A stretch of DNA of 5,844 nucleotides from Flavobacteriales bacterium (GTDB lineage: Bacteria; Bacteroidota; Bacteroidia; Flavobacteriales_D; Crocinitomicaceae). The notes under the pieces were generated by a model. The model was not told where the DNA came from. It did not search any database and saw only the letters and a program-made list of their open reading frames with translations. The stretch spans positions 1-5,844 of the forward strand of contig CANMFV010000076.1 of the NCBI GenBank assembly GCA_947496835.1, given 5' to 3'. This document shows positions 1 to 5,844 of the stretch, piece after piece. The stretch's first letter is position 1; each line of letters begins with the position of its first letter. A program made the position numbers and the translations under genes.

Positions 1-117
1 GGTAAAGAACATACGAAAGTAATTAAAATGGTAAAATCCGAGAAATCGAATTCTTACACATTTAAAGAGGAAATGGTACTTAACGATAAAGTTAAAGAAT
101 GGTTCGCTAAGAACTAA
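1..117 (+). CDS. DUF4295-type small protein, 3' end only
   Basis: The window opens inside a reading frame in frame 1 that gives 38 residues and a TAA stop at 115-117. The visible part is lysine-rich, with the stretches KEHTKVIKMVKSEKS, YTFKEEMV and a C-terminal VKEWFAKN. This matches my memory of the DUF4295 family, a protein of about 50 residues found in Bacteroidetes and usually encoded after the ribosomal protein genes rpmB and rpmG and before ftsY. Having ftsY next here fits that order. The role is unknown; its basic composition and usual company suggest a ribosome-associated protein, which is inference. The N-terminal dozen or so residues lie outside the window. A hairpin terminator follows the stop by about 20 bases. 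Confidence 0.8.
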   Translation, partial: GKEHTKVIKMVKSEKSNSYTFKEEMVLNDKVKEWFAKN

Positions 118-136
118 TCCTCATAAAACCTTGTAA

Positions 137-166
137 AAAGCTTCCACTTCAGGGAGCTTTTTTTTT
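137..166 (+). terminator. Intrinsic terminator after the DUF4295-type gene
   Basis: A 9-bp stem (AAAGCTTCC at 137-145 with GGGAGCTTT at 152-160, one G-T wobble) closes a 6-base loop, ACTTCA. The stem runs straight into further Ts (nine in a row from 158 to 166). This is a textbook Rho-independent terminator for the upstream ribosomal-protein-type operon. It ends only 11 bases before the ftsY start codon, so ftsY either relies on read-through or has a promoter that is not obvious here. Confidence 0.85.
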
Positions 167-177
167 ATCTTTAAACT

Positions 178-1137
178 ATGGGACTATTTGATTTTTTCTC
201 GAAATCTAAAAAAGAAACGCTAGACCAAGGCCTGGAGAAGACGAAGCAATCGTTTTTCTCTAAAATTGCACGCGTCCTAGTTGGTAAATCACACGTTGAC
301 GAGGAAGTACTAGATGACTTAGAAGAAATGTTGATCACTTCAGATGTCGGAGTGGAAACAACCCTGAAAATCATTGATCGCATTCAAGCGCGCGTCTCCA
401 AAGACAAGGTCATGGGTTCAGATGAATTAAACCGTGTCCTAAGAGAAGAAATCATTGCCTTATTGGAAGAAAACAATTCCAATCACAACGGCAACCTAGA
501 AATAGAAAAACCTGCGGATGGAAATCCATACGTGATCATGGTCGTGGGTGTCAATGGAGTTGGTAAAACAACCACTATCGGAAAACTCGCTCACCAATTC
601 AAAGCCTCTGGATTAAAAGTCGTACTTGGTGCAGCGGATACCTTCCGTGCAGCAGCGGTGGAACAATTGATTATTTGGTCCAAACGCGTCGATGTGCCGA
701 TCGTTCAGCAAGGAATGGGCGCTGATCCAGCGAGTGTAGCGTTCGACACCTTACAATCAGCTAAATCGCAAGGAGCAGACGTTGTCATCATCGATACAGC
801 CGGAAGACTTCATAACAAAGTGAATTTAATGGCAGAGTTGACGAAAATCAAACGTGTAATGGAAAAAATCATTCCAGGTGCACCTCATGAAATTTTACTC
901 GTGCTGGACGGTTCCACGGGACAAAATGCCTTTGAACAAGCGAAACAATTTGCGCAAGCAACAGACATCAACGCATTAGCGGTAACAAAATTAGATGGCA
1001 CAGCAAAAGGCGGCGTAATCATTGGCATTTCCGACCAAATGAAAATCCCTGTGAAATACATTGGGATTGGCGAGAAAATGGAAGACCTCCAACTGTTCGA
1101 CCGAAAATTATTCGTTGAATCGTTGTTCTCCGAATAA
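178..1137 (+). CDS. ftsY: Signal recognition particle receptor FtsY (SRP GTPase)
   Basis: FtsY is the SRP receptor. At the inner face of the membrane it pairs with Ffh in a GTP-dependent complex and hands ribosomes making membrane proteins to the Sec translocon. The protein has 319 residues. Residues 1-37 form a basic, amphipathic start (MGLFDFFSKSKK) of the kind that touches the membrane. A helical N domain follows to about 100, then the NG GTPase domain. Visible motifs are the P-loop GVNGVGKT (124-131), DTFRAAAVEQL (154-164), DTAGR (206-210), TKLDG (270-274) with TAKGG after it, and GIGEKMEDL (296-304). The long acidic A domain of E. coli FtsY is absent, as is usual in this phylum. All GTPase motifs are intact. 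The ATG at 178 has no Shine-Dalgarno sequence, normal for Bacteroidetes, and the N-terminal sequence fits relatives. It converges on the ABC exporter gene with a 24-base gap. Confidence 0.97.
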   Translation: MGLFDFFSKSKKETLDQGLEKTKQSFFSKIARVLVGKSHVDEEVLDDLEEMLITSDVGVETTLKIIDRIQARVSKDKVMGSDELNRVLREEIIALLEENNSNHNGNLEIEKPADGNPYVIMVVGVNGVGKTTTIGKLAHQFKASGLKVVLGAADTFRAAAVEQLIIWSKRVDVPIVQQGMGADPASVAFDTLQSAKSQGADVVIIDTAGRLHNKVNLMAELTKIKRVMEKIIPGAPHEILLVLDGSTGQNAFEQAKQFAQATDINALAVTKLDGTAKGGVIIGISDQMKIPVKYIGIGEKMEDLQLFDRKLFVESLFSE

Positions 1138-1161
1138 ATCCACCAACACTTTTTACGAAGT

Positions 1162-2976
1162 TTATTGATTCATGGACTGCAATCCAACGTAGTCTGCGTA
1201 CAATCCTTTTAATTCCATCAAGGACTGATGCGTTCCAGATTCCTCGATGATTCCAGCTTGTAATACAAGAATTTGATCTGCGTTTCGAATCGTAGAAAGA
1301 CGGTGTGCAATGACAACCGAAGTTCTTCCCTTCATCAACTTATCCAAGGCATCTTGCACCAATCGTTCTGATTCAGAATCCAAGGCCGAAGTCGCCTCGT
1401 CCAAAATTAAAATCGTAGGATTCTTTAAAATCGCTCGCGCAATGGCAATGCGTTGTTTTTGTCCACCCGAAAGTTGAATCCCCCTGTCCCCTACTTCTGT
1501 TTCCAGTTTATTCGGGAATGCATCGATGAAATCCCAGGCATTCGCTTGCTTTGCCGCTTCAATAACTTCCTCAATGGTCGCATTTGGATTCCCAAACAAA
1601 ATGTTCTCACGGATGCTTCCAGAGAATAAAATCACTTCCTGAGGAACAATCGCCATTTGATCGCGCAGCGCATTCAACTCCATTTCTTTCGCAGGAATTT
1701 CATCAAAGCTGATACTACCTTCGTTCAAGGCGTAGAATTGCAACAATAAATTTGAAATCGTTGATTTTCCAGATCCACTCTGTCCAACCAAGGCCAAGGT
1801 CTGATTTTCCTTTACATCGAAGGAAATTCCTTTCAACACTTCCACATCACTTCTTTGAGGATACGAGAAATGAACATTTTTAAACTGGATGCATCCACTT
1901 AACTTGTCCGTGCGCGTTCCTTTGTTCGTCTGTACTTCTGTTTCTTGGTGAATGATGTCCATAAGGTTTTCCGTCGCACCAATTGCTTTTTGAACGCTTG
2001 CATATAAATCAGGTAAGGATCCAACGGATGCCCCCATCATGATGGTAAATAGTACGAACTGGTAGAATCCTTCCTGGTTCAATTCTGGATGAGGACCTTG
2101 TGTCATGAGTAATCCTCTCCAAACGATAAAGACAATCGCGCCGAAAAGACAGAAAATGATAAAAGAAACAAACAATCCTCGCCAGATTCCACTACGCACA
2201 TTCAAGTCACGCGTTTGCTGGGTGGATTTTTTATAGTTCGAGAAGATAAAAAATTCATTCGTAAATGCTTTCACATTCGCGATTCCTGTCAAGGCTTCCT
2301 CTACAATGGAATTCGATTCTGCAATGTAATCTTGGGCTTCTTTGCTTAGTTTTCGAATATAGCGTCCAAACACGACTGCAACAATCGCCATCACAGGAAC
2401 TGTCCCAAGCATGATAAGGGCCAATTTCCAAGAAATGAAGAACAAGAAAAGGATACCACCTACGACGATAATGATTTGTCGAAAGAACTCCGCGATGGTT
2501 GTTCTCAGCGTTTCTTGAATTTGAGCGATGTCCGAAGAAAGACGACTCGTTAACTCCCCTACTTTATTTCGGTTAAAGAAATCCATCGGCATGTACACCA
2601 ACTTCGAAAAAGCATCGTTTCTAAGGTCCCGTAACGCGTTTTCAGTGACGTTATTGAACAATACCACTCGAACGAAGGAAAAGAATGACTGAAAGCCAAA
2701 TAAAACGAATAGAGCGACGGCTACGCTGTTAATATTGGACATATCAATCAGTCCAATAGCTTCCGTCATATTCGGGTTTTTCGCTCCTGCACCCAACAAT
2801 TTCCCCATTAAATAGGGAAAAACGAGTCCAGCGGAGGTACTAAGCACTAGAAATATCCAACCGATAAAATAAATTCCAGCGTAAGGTTTTAAGTAAGTAA
2901 AAATACCTTTCGCCTTCTTAATGCTTGATTTAGTGATTTTTACCTTTTCTTTTTGGTCTTTTTTTGGTCTCAGCAT
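1162..2976 (-). CDS. ABC exporter half-transporter (MsbA/MDR type), fused permease and ATPase
   Basis: This 604-residue protein joins a six-helix ABC type 1 exporter domain to a nucleotide-binding domain and should work as a dimer in the inner membrane, using ATP to move a hydrophobic substrate outward. Likely membrane helices lie near 33-55, 83-108, 163-181, 184-204, 267-288 and 304-323. The ATPase part shows an A-loop tyrosine (Y372), Walker A GQSGSGKST (398-406), Q-loop Q446, signature LSGGQ (502-506), Walker B ILILD with catalytic E527, D-loop SALD (530-533) and H-loop H558. No key residue is missing. The architecture is shared by lipid A flippases (MsbA) and by drug, peptide and lipid exporters; the substrate cannot be read from sequence, so no symbol is given. 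The ATG at 2976 starts a lysine-rich cytoplasmic leader, and the next methionine (57) lies beyond the first helix. It is transcribed alone, divergently from rpmH. Confidence 0.93.
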   Translation of the reverse strand: MLRPKKDQKEKVKITKSSIKKAKGIFTYLKPYAGIYFIGWIFLVLSTSAGLVFPYLMGKLLGAGAKNPNMTEAIGLIDMSNINSVAVALFVLFGFQSFFSFVRVVLFNNVTENALRDLRNDAFSKLVYMPMDFFNRNKVGELTSRLSSDIAQIQETLRTTIAEFFRQIIIVVGGILFLFFISWKLALIMLGTVPVMAIVAVVFGRYIRKLSKEAQDYIAESNSIVEEALTGIANVKAFTNEFFIFSNYKKSTQQTRDLNVRSGIWRGLFVSFIIFCLFGAIVFIVWRGLLMTQGPHPELNQEGFYQFVLFTIMMGASVGSLPDLYASVQKAIGATENLMDIIHQETEVQTNKGTRTDKLSGCIQFKNVHFSYPQRSDVEVLKGISFDVKENQTLALVGQSGSGKSTISNLLLQFYALNEGSISFDEIPAKEMELNALRDQMAIVPQEVILFSGSIRENILFGNPNATIEEVIEAAKQANAWDFIDAFPNKLETEVGDRGIQLSGGQKQRIAIARAILKNPTILILDEATSALDSESERLVQDALDKLMKGRTSVVIAHRLSTIRNADQILVLQAGIIEESGTHQSLMELKGLYADYVGLQSMNQ

Positions 2977-2992
2977 CGAATAATTCTTTTTA

Positions 2993-3000
2993 CAAATTTA
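2993..3000 (-). promoter_or_regulatory. Possible -7 box for the ABC exporter gene
   Basis: Read on the minus strand this is TAAATTTG, a full match to the Bacteroidetes -7 pattern TAnnTTTG, 16 bases before the exporter ATG. No clear TTTG -33 box stands at the right distance; the nearest candidate is TTTA at 3016-3019, with only 15 bases between. The implied leader would be very short (roughly 10 bases). The region is A/T-rich, so a chance match is possible. Confidence 0.35.
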
Positions 3001-3050
3001 CGTCGCTTTGTGCGGTAAAGTAGATTTTTTAAATAATTTTGTCGAAAGAA

Positions 3051-3080
3051 TTTGAAATTTTAAAAAAATCAATATCTTTG
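3051..3080 (+). promoter_or_regulatory. Bacteroidetes-type promoter of rpmH
   Basis: A -33 element TTTG (3051-3054) is followed after 18 bases by the -7 element TATCTTTG (3073-3080). This matches the known Bacteroidetes primary sigma factor consensus TTTG-N(about 17-23)-TAnnTTTG. Transcription should start a few bases after 3080, giving a leader of about 30 bases before the rpmH ATG at 3115. It is the clearest promoter in the window. Confidence 0.8.
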
Positions 3081-3114
3081 CAACCCAAAATAGATTACAT
3101 AATTAAGATACGAC

Positions 3115-3273
3115 ATGAAAAGAACGTTTCAACCATCGGTAAGAAAAAGAAGAAACAAACACGGATTCCGAAGCCGTATGGCTACAAAAAATGGTCGTAG
3201 AGTTTTGGCTGCGCGACGCAAAAAAGGAAGAAAGAAATTAACTGTTTCTGACGAGCCTTTCCACAAACGTTAA
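3115..3273 (+). CDS. rpmH: 50S ribosomal protein L34
   Basis: This small gene encodes L34, a basic protein of the large ribosomal subunit that is buried in 23S rRNA. The 52 residues begin MKRTFQPSVRKRRNKHGFRS, the L34 signature (MKRTfQPs, then a KHGFRxRM motif at 16-22 and NGRRVLAARRKKGRKKL at 26-42). The tail TVSDEPFHKR is longer than in the 46-residue E. coli protein and is the form I associate with Bacteroidetes. The ATG at 3115 is fixed by the conserved N-terminus; there is no Shine-Dalgarno site. It is transcribed from its own promoter (3051-3080) and stopped by a strong hairpin just after the TAA, so it appears to be a single-gene unit. In many bacteria rnpA follows rpmH; here it does not. 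Confidence 0.97.
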   Translation: MKRTFQPSVRKRRNKHGFRSRMATKNGRRVLAARRKKGRKKLTVSDEPFHKR

Positions 3274-3292
3274 TTCTTTTTCAAAGATATGC

Positions 3293-3323
3293 AAGCCCTG
3301 ACAGCAACGTCAGGGCTTTTTTT
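3293..3323 (+). terminator. Intrinsic terminator of rpmH
   Basis: A perfect 10-bp stem (AAGCCCTGAC at 3293-3302 with GTCAGGGCTT at 3309-3318) closes the loop AGCAAC and is followed by further Ts to 3323. It starts about 20 bases after the rpmH stop codon. The other strand has no T-run after the stem, so it works rightwards only. Confidence 0.93.
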
Positions 3324-3340
3324 GTTTATAGCGACTTTTT

Positions 3341-3500
3341 AAACCGCAACGCAAAGCGGCATCCGCTGCAGTTGTACTGCTGCGGTAAAACTGCATCCTG
3401 CGGAACTTTCTTTTTGACATTAAAAGCTTCGCTGTGTTTGTTGTTACGCTGCAGTGCAACGGCGGTGTATCGCAGCAGTGCAACTGCACCGAAGCGGAGT
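3341..3500. repeat. Nested palindromic intergenic repeat element
   Basis: About 160 bases of visibly G/C-richer DNA lie between two terminators that face each other. The stretch is built from short repeats. A long imperfect inverted repeat pairs 3367-3387 with 3468-3488 (19 of 21 positions). Small hairpins lie inside it or at its edge: AGCGG-CAT-CCGCT (3355-3367), GCAGT-TGT-ACTGC (3368-3380) and GCAGT-GCA-ACTGC (3475-3487). GCAGTGCAAC occurs as an exact direct repeat at 3451-3460 and 3475-3484, and CTGCGG recurs at 3380-3385 and 3398-3403. This looks like a dispersed intergenic repeat of the REP/BIME or MITE sort. Only one copy is visible in the window, so dispersal is inference. A structured RNA is an alternative, but no promoter points into it. 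A 66-codon minus-strand frame through it is not convincing as a gene. Confidence 0.6.
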
Positions 3501-3510
3501 TTACGAGCAT

Positions 3511-3538
3511 AAAAAAGCCCCGACGATACTGTCGGGGC
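3511..3538 (-). terminator. Intrinsic terminator of pckA
   Basis: A perfect 8-bp stem, GCCCCGAC (3517-3524) with GTCGGGGC (3531-3538), closes a 6-base loop. Read leftwards on the minus strand it is followed by six Ts (the A-run at 3511-3516). It lies about 40 bases past the pckA stop codon. On the plus strand no T-run follows, so it serves pckA and not rpmH. Confidence 0.9.
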
Positions 3539-3578
3539 CTTATCTAAGCTCTTGCTGATTGATGGAAAGGGCTTAAAT

Positions 3579-5189
3579 CTAAACTTTAGGCGCTGCTGCT
3601 AAAATCGATGCATGTGTTTCTGCTGCGAATTTTTCAAAGTTCGCTACGAATTTCTCTGCTAAACTTGCAGCTGTTGCATCGTAAGCGGCTTTATCAGCCC
3701 AGGTATTTCTTGGATTTAATAATTCCGCTGGAACACCATCACAGGTTGTTGGATAGGCTAATTCAAAGATGGGCATTTGTTCAAATGCTACATCATTTAA
3801 TTTACCTGTCAATGCAGCAGTAATCATCGCGCGAGTATACGAAAGCTTCATTCGACTTCCAACACCGTAAGATCCACCGGACCATCCTGTATTGATTAAC
3901 CACACATTGATATCAGTACCTGCTAACTTATCTCCCAATAATTTCGCGTATTTCGCAGGATGTAAAGGAAGGAAAGCAGCACCGAATCCTGCCGAGAATG
4001 TCGTCGTTGGCTCCGTTATTCCAACTTCTGTACCAGCAACCTTCGCCGTGTAACCGGACATAAAGTGATACATTGCTTGCTCAGTCGTTAACTTAGAGAT
4101 TGGAGGCAAAACGCCAAATGCATCTGCTGTAAGGAAAAATATGTTTTTTGGTGTACCACCGATGGATGGAACAGCAATGTTTTCAATATGGTTGATCGGA
4201 TAAGAAACACGTGTGTTCTCCGTAATGAATCCATCCGCGTAATCTGGTGTCGATGAACCATCCACAAATCCAATGTTTTCTAATAAGGCGCCAAAACGAA
4301 TGGCATCGTAAATCTGCGGTTCCTTCTCGCGACTTAAGTCGATTGTTTTTGCGTAGCAACCTCCTTCGAAATTAAATACGCGGCTTTCGCTCCACCCGTG
4401 TTCGTCGTCACCAATTAATCGACGGTTTGGATCTGAAGACAAAGTCGTTTTACCCGTTCCAGACAATCCGAAGAAAATCGCTGTATCTCCTCCCTCTCCT
4501 ATGTTCGCAGAGCAGTGCATGGAAAGAACATTTTTCTCATGAGGTAAAATAAAATTCAATGCAGAGAAAATTCCTTTTTTAATTTCACCTGTATATCCCG
4601 TTCCACCGATCAAAATCATTTTCTTGGTGAAATTCAAAATCGCGAAATTCGCTTGACGTGTACCGTCAATTGCAGGATCCGCCTGAAAACTAGGAACACA
4701 TACGATATGCCACTCTGGTAAGAAGGTTTCTATTTCACTATCCGACAAACGTAAGAACATGTTGTTTGCGAAAAGACTTGACCATGGAAGCTCTGTTACA
4801 ACGCGAATATTCATGCGGTATTTTTCCTCCGCACACGCAGCAACGTCGCGAACATAAATATCTTTGCCGTTTAAATAATCATTCATTCGGTCGTAAAGTG
4901 CGTCGAACTGCGCAGGAGAGAATTCAATGTTGACATTCCCCCACCATACTGCATTTTCTGTTTTCTCATCGCGCACAATAAAACGATCCTTTGGAGATCT
5001 TCCTGTAAACTCTCCCGTTTCAATTGCTAGTGCACCCGTATCCGTTAACATTCCTTCACCGAGAATAATGCAATCTTCCACTAGTTCAGCTGGACTTAAA
5101 TTCCAAAACTGCTCGCCTAAATTCGTCAGACCAATTGATGCTGATAAATCAGCATTTCTCCCAAATTTTCCTTGTAATTCCATGTCCAT
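3579..5189 (-). CDS. pckA: Phosphoenolpyruvate carboxykinase (ATP)
   Basis: This enzyme (EC 4.1.1.49) turns oxaloacetate and ATP into phosphoenolpyruvate, CO2 and ADP in the cytoplasm, the entry step of gluconeogenesis. From the ATG at 5189 it has 536 residues, close to the 540 of E. coli. Visible elements are TGEFTGRSPKDRFIV with substrate-binding R64, YTGEIKK (Y199, metal and substrate lysines 204-205), MHCSAN with metal-ligand H225, the P-loop GLSGTGKTT (241-249), LIGDDEHGW with metal-ligand D262, and ENTRVSYP with R327. All expected catalytic residues are present. The frame is open up to a TTG at 5228, but that codon lies inside a promoter-like box and the 13 extra residues look unlike the family, so I chose the first ATG; the ATG at 5183 is also possible. 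It is a single-gene unit with its own terminator, divergent from the next gene. Confidence 0.96.
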   Translation of the reverse strand: MDMELQGKFGRNADLSASIGLTNLGEQFWNLSPAELVEDCIILGEGMLTDTGALAIETGEFTGRSPKDRFIVRDEKTENAVWWGNVNIEFSPAQFDALYDRMNDYLNGKDIYVRDVAACAEEKYRMNIRVVTELPWSSLFANNMFLRLSDSEIETFLPEWHIVCVPSFQADPAIDGTRQANFAILNFTKKMILIGGTGYTGEIKKGIFSALNFILPHEKNVLSMHCSANIGEGGDTAIFFGLSGTGKTTLSSDPNRRLIGDDEHGWSESRVFNFEGGCYAKTIDLSREKEPQIYDAIRFGALLENIGFVDGSSTPDYADGFITENTRVSYPINHIENIAVPSIGGTPKNIFFLTADAFGVLPPISKLTTEQAMYHFMSGYTAKVAGTEVGITEPTTTFSAGFGAAFLPLHPAKYAKLLGDKLAGTDINVWLINTGWSGGSYGVGSRMKLSYTRAMITAALTGKLNDVAFEQMPIFELAYPTTCDGVPAELLNPRNTWADKAAYDATAASLAEKFVANFEKFAAETHASILAAAPKV

Positions 5190-5225
5190 TTTTTTTGGCA
5201 CAACTTTAGTTGCACAATGATGCCA

Positions 5226-5254
5226 CAAAATTACTCTGAGTAGCTTGATAAAAA
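5226..5254 (-). promoter_or_regulatory. Likely pckA promoter
   Basis: On the minus strand TAATTTTG (5233 to 5226) matches the Bacteroidetes -7 pattern TAnnTTTG. About 17 bases upstream there is only a T-run (5250-5254) in place of a TTTG -33 box. The distance from this box to the ATG at 5189 (36 bases) is almost the same as at rpmH (34 bases), which supports both the promoter and the chosen start. The weak -33 box would suit a promoter that needs an activator, which is inference. Confidence 0.55.
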
Positions 5255-5278
5255 TATGATTTTACTTAGTTTTTGCTA

Positions 5279-5365
5279 ACACTTACAACTCCTTCATGTT
5301 TAAAAAATAATTTTATAAATTCCATTTTTTTCACTATATTAAAGTAAGTGTCAAAGCTACACTTA
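5279..5365. repeat. Three ACACTTA heptamers, two forming an inverted repeat
   Basis: ACACTTA occurs at 5279-5285 and 5359-5365, and its complement TAAGTGT at 5345-5351. The last two form a perfect 7-bp inverted repeat around a 7-base centre (CAAAGCT). All lie in the 250-base spacer between pckA and the divergent exported-protein gene, where regulator binding sites are expected. They could be operator half-sites; chance is also possible in A/T-rich DNA. No T-run follows the inverted repeat, so it is not a terminator. Confidence 0.35.
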
Positions 5366-5440
5366 GAACACTGAACTGAGGTGAATTCGAATTTATCCGC
5401 TCAAATATTAGTAGATTTATTAAAAATTAATTTTTACCCT

Positions 5441-5844
5441 ATGATTCGCAGTATTGCTCTTTTATTTTCCGGTTTATTTTTTGCGTTTTGCATAAATCCT
5501 TCCAAACGAAACCTCGCTCCAATCTTTCCTGATGCGCCCAAAACATGGTATTCCGCTGAATTTAAATCTTTGAATGGAAAACCGGCACACGAACAAGCAC
5601 TAGCTTATGAAAAATCCCTTAATTTATTAGAAAATAAAAATAACATACTACCTCTTGGCAATTTGGACATAAAAAGTGCTCATATTTCAATTGGTGGCAA
5701 TCCGACTCCTTTTCACAACGGACTTGATCGATTCATTTCAAACGACCAACTTTTGCGTCCAAGTTTACACGGACACGAATTGAAGGAGTGGTTGAAACAG
5801 TCGAACCATCAAGTGTTATTTTTGAGCATTCACGCAACAAAAGA
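5441..5844 (+). CDS. Exported protein resembling a GH3 C-terminal domain, 3' end missing
   Basis: A frame opens at the ATG at 5441 and runs off the window after 134 codons. Residues 1-17 (MIRSIALLFSGLFFAFC) look like a signal peptide. The cysteine at 17 could be lipidated, but phenylalanine just before it is a poor lipobox. Residues about 50-130 carry ALAYEKSLNLLENKNNILPL, then IKSAHISIGG and later HQVLFLSIHATK. This pattern (a 'sLtLLkNknnlLPL' start, a strand ending in SIG, and a strand ending in SIH) is what I recall from the C-terminal domain of GH3-type beta-N-acetylhexosaminidases of Bacteroidetes. The catalytic barrel that normally precedes it is absent: only about 30 residues separate the signal from the domain. 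It may be a stand-alone or differently fused protein, for example with a serine hydrolase, but the missing 3' part would decide. A GTG at 5381 is also in frame; the ATG is preferred because it leaves the signal peptide at the N-terminus. Confidence 0.6.
   Translation, partial: MIRSIALLFSGLFFAFCINPSKRNLAPIFPDAPKTWYSAEFKSLNGKPAHEQALAYEKSLNLLENKNNILPLGNLDIKSAHISIGGNPTPFHNGLDRFISNDQLLRPSLHGHELKEWLKQSNHQVLFLSIHATK

Noticed and set aside
171..383. 70-codon minus-strand frame
   Set aside because: It lies opposite the well-supported ftsY start; the serine-rich product is a reverse-strand shadow.
3341..3500. CRISPR array
   Set aside because: The repeats are short, inverted and unevenly spaced, without unique spacers of constant length, and there are no cas genes nearby.
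3310..3510. 66-codon minus-strand frame across the rpmH-pckA spacer
   Set aside because: It runs through the palindromic repeat and ends inside the rpmH terminator stem. Its start lies just past the pckA terminator with no promoter of its own. The product has no recognisable domain and its composition follows the repeats.
3608..3823. 71-codon plus-strand frame
   Set aside because: It is antisense to the conserved C-terminal part of pckA and has no family resemblance.
4088..4273. 61-codon minus-strand frame
   Set aside because: It is an alternative frame within pckA, whose own frame carries all catalytic motifs.
4927..5220. 97-codon plus-strand frame
   Set aside because: It is antisense to the N-terminal half of pckA; its length comes from codon bias of the real gene, and no promoter or family match is seen.
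5272..5315. Possible plus-strand promoter (TTTG at 5272 and TAATTTTA at 5308)
   Set aside because: The spacing is too long (32 bases) and the -7 box ends in A instead of G, so it does not meet the Bacteroidetes pattern.
5381..5440. In-frame GTG start extending the exported protein by 20 residues
   Set aside because: It would bury the signal peptide inside the protein; the ATG at 5441 puts the hydrophobic segment at the N-terminus, as expected.

Overview
This 5.8 kb window reads as ordinary chromosomal DNA from a Bacteroidetes (Bacteroidota) bacterium, probably of the Flavobacteriales type. Four things support this. The order DUF4295-type small protein then ftsY is typical of the phylum. The L34 protein has the longer, phylum-typical C-terminal tail. 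Start codons lack Shine-Dalgarno sequences. Promoter boxes match the phylum-specific TAnnTTTG pattern. The genus cannot be named from this sequence alone.

Left part (1-2976): the 3' end of a DUF4295-type gene is followed by an intrinsic terminator and, only 11 bases later, by ftsY, the signal recognition particle receptor GTPase. Converging on ftsY from the other strand, with a 24-base gap, is a complete MsbA/MDR-type ABC exporter half-transporter (604 aa). Middle (2977-3578): a divergent promoter region drives the exporter leftwards and rpmH (ribosomal protein L34, too short for many ORF callers) rightwards. rpmH has a near-consensus Bacteroidetes promoter and its own strong terminator. Between that terminator and the oppositely oriented pckA terminator lies about 160 bp of G/C-rich DNA made of nested short inverted and direct repeats, with no convincing gene.

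Right part (3579-5844): pckA on the minus strand encodes ATP-dependent phosphoenolpyruvate carboxykinase. Its start is best placed at the ATG at 5189, because a promoter-like box overlaps the more upstream in-frame TTG. A divergent 250-bp intergenic region carries three copies of the heptamer ACACTTA/TAAGTGT. It leads into an incomplete plus-strand gene for an exported protein, whose visible part resembles the C-terminal (non-barrel) domain of GH3-type glycosidases.

Functionally these are housekeeping genes that work largely independently: protein targeting (FtsY), translation (L34), central carbon metabolism (PckA) and membrane export (ABC protein). I found no phage, IS, CRISPR or defence system. 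The points most worth a second look are the repeat element at 3341-3500, the terminator abutting ftsY, the pckA start and its upstream heptamers, and the GH3-C-like exported protein with no catalytic barrel in front of it.
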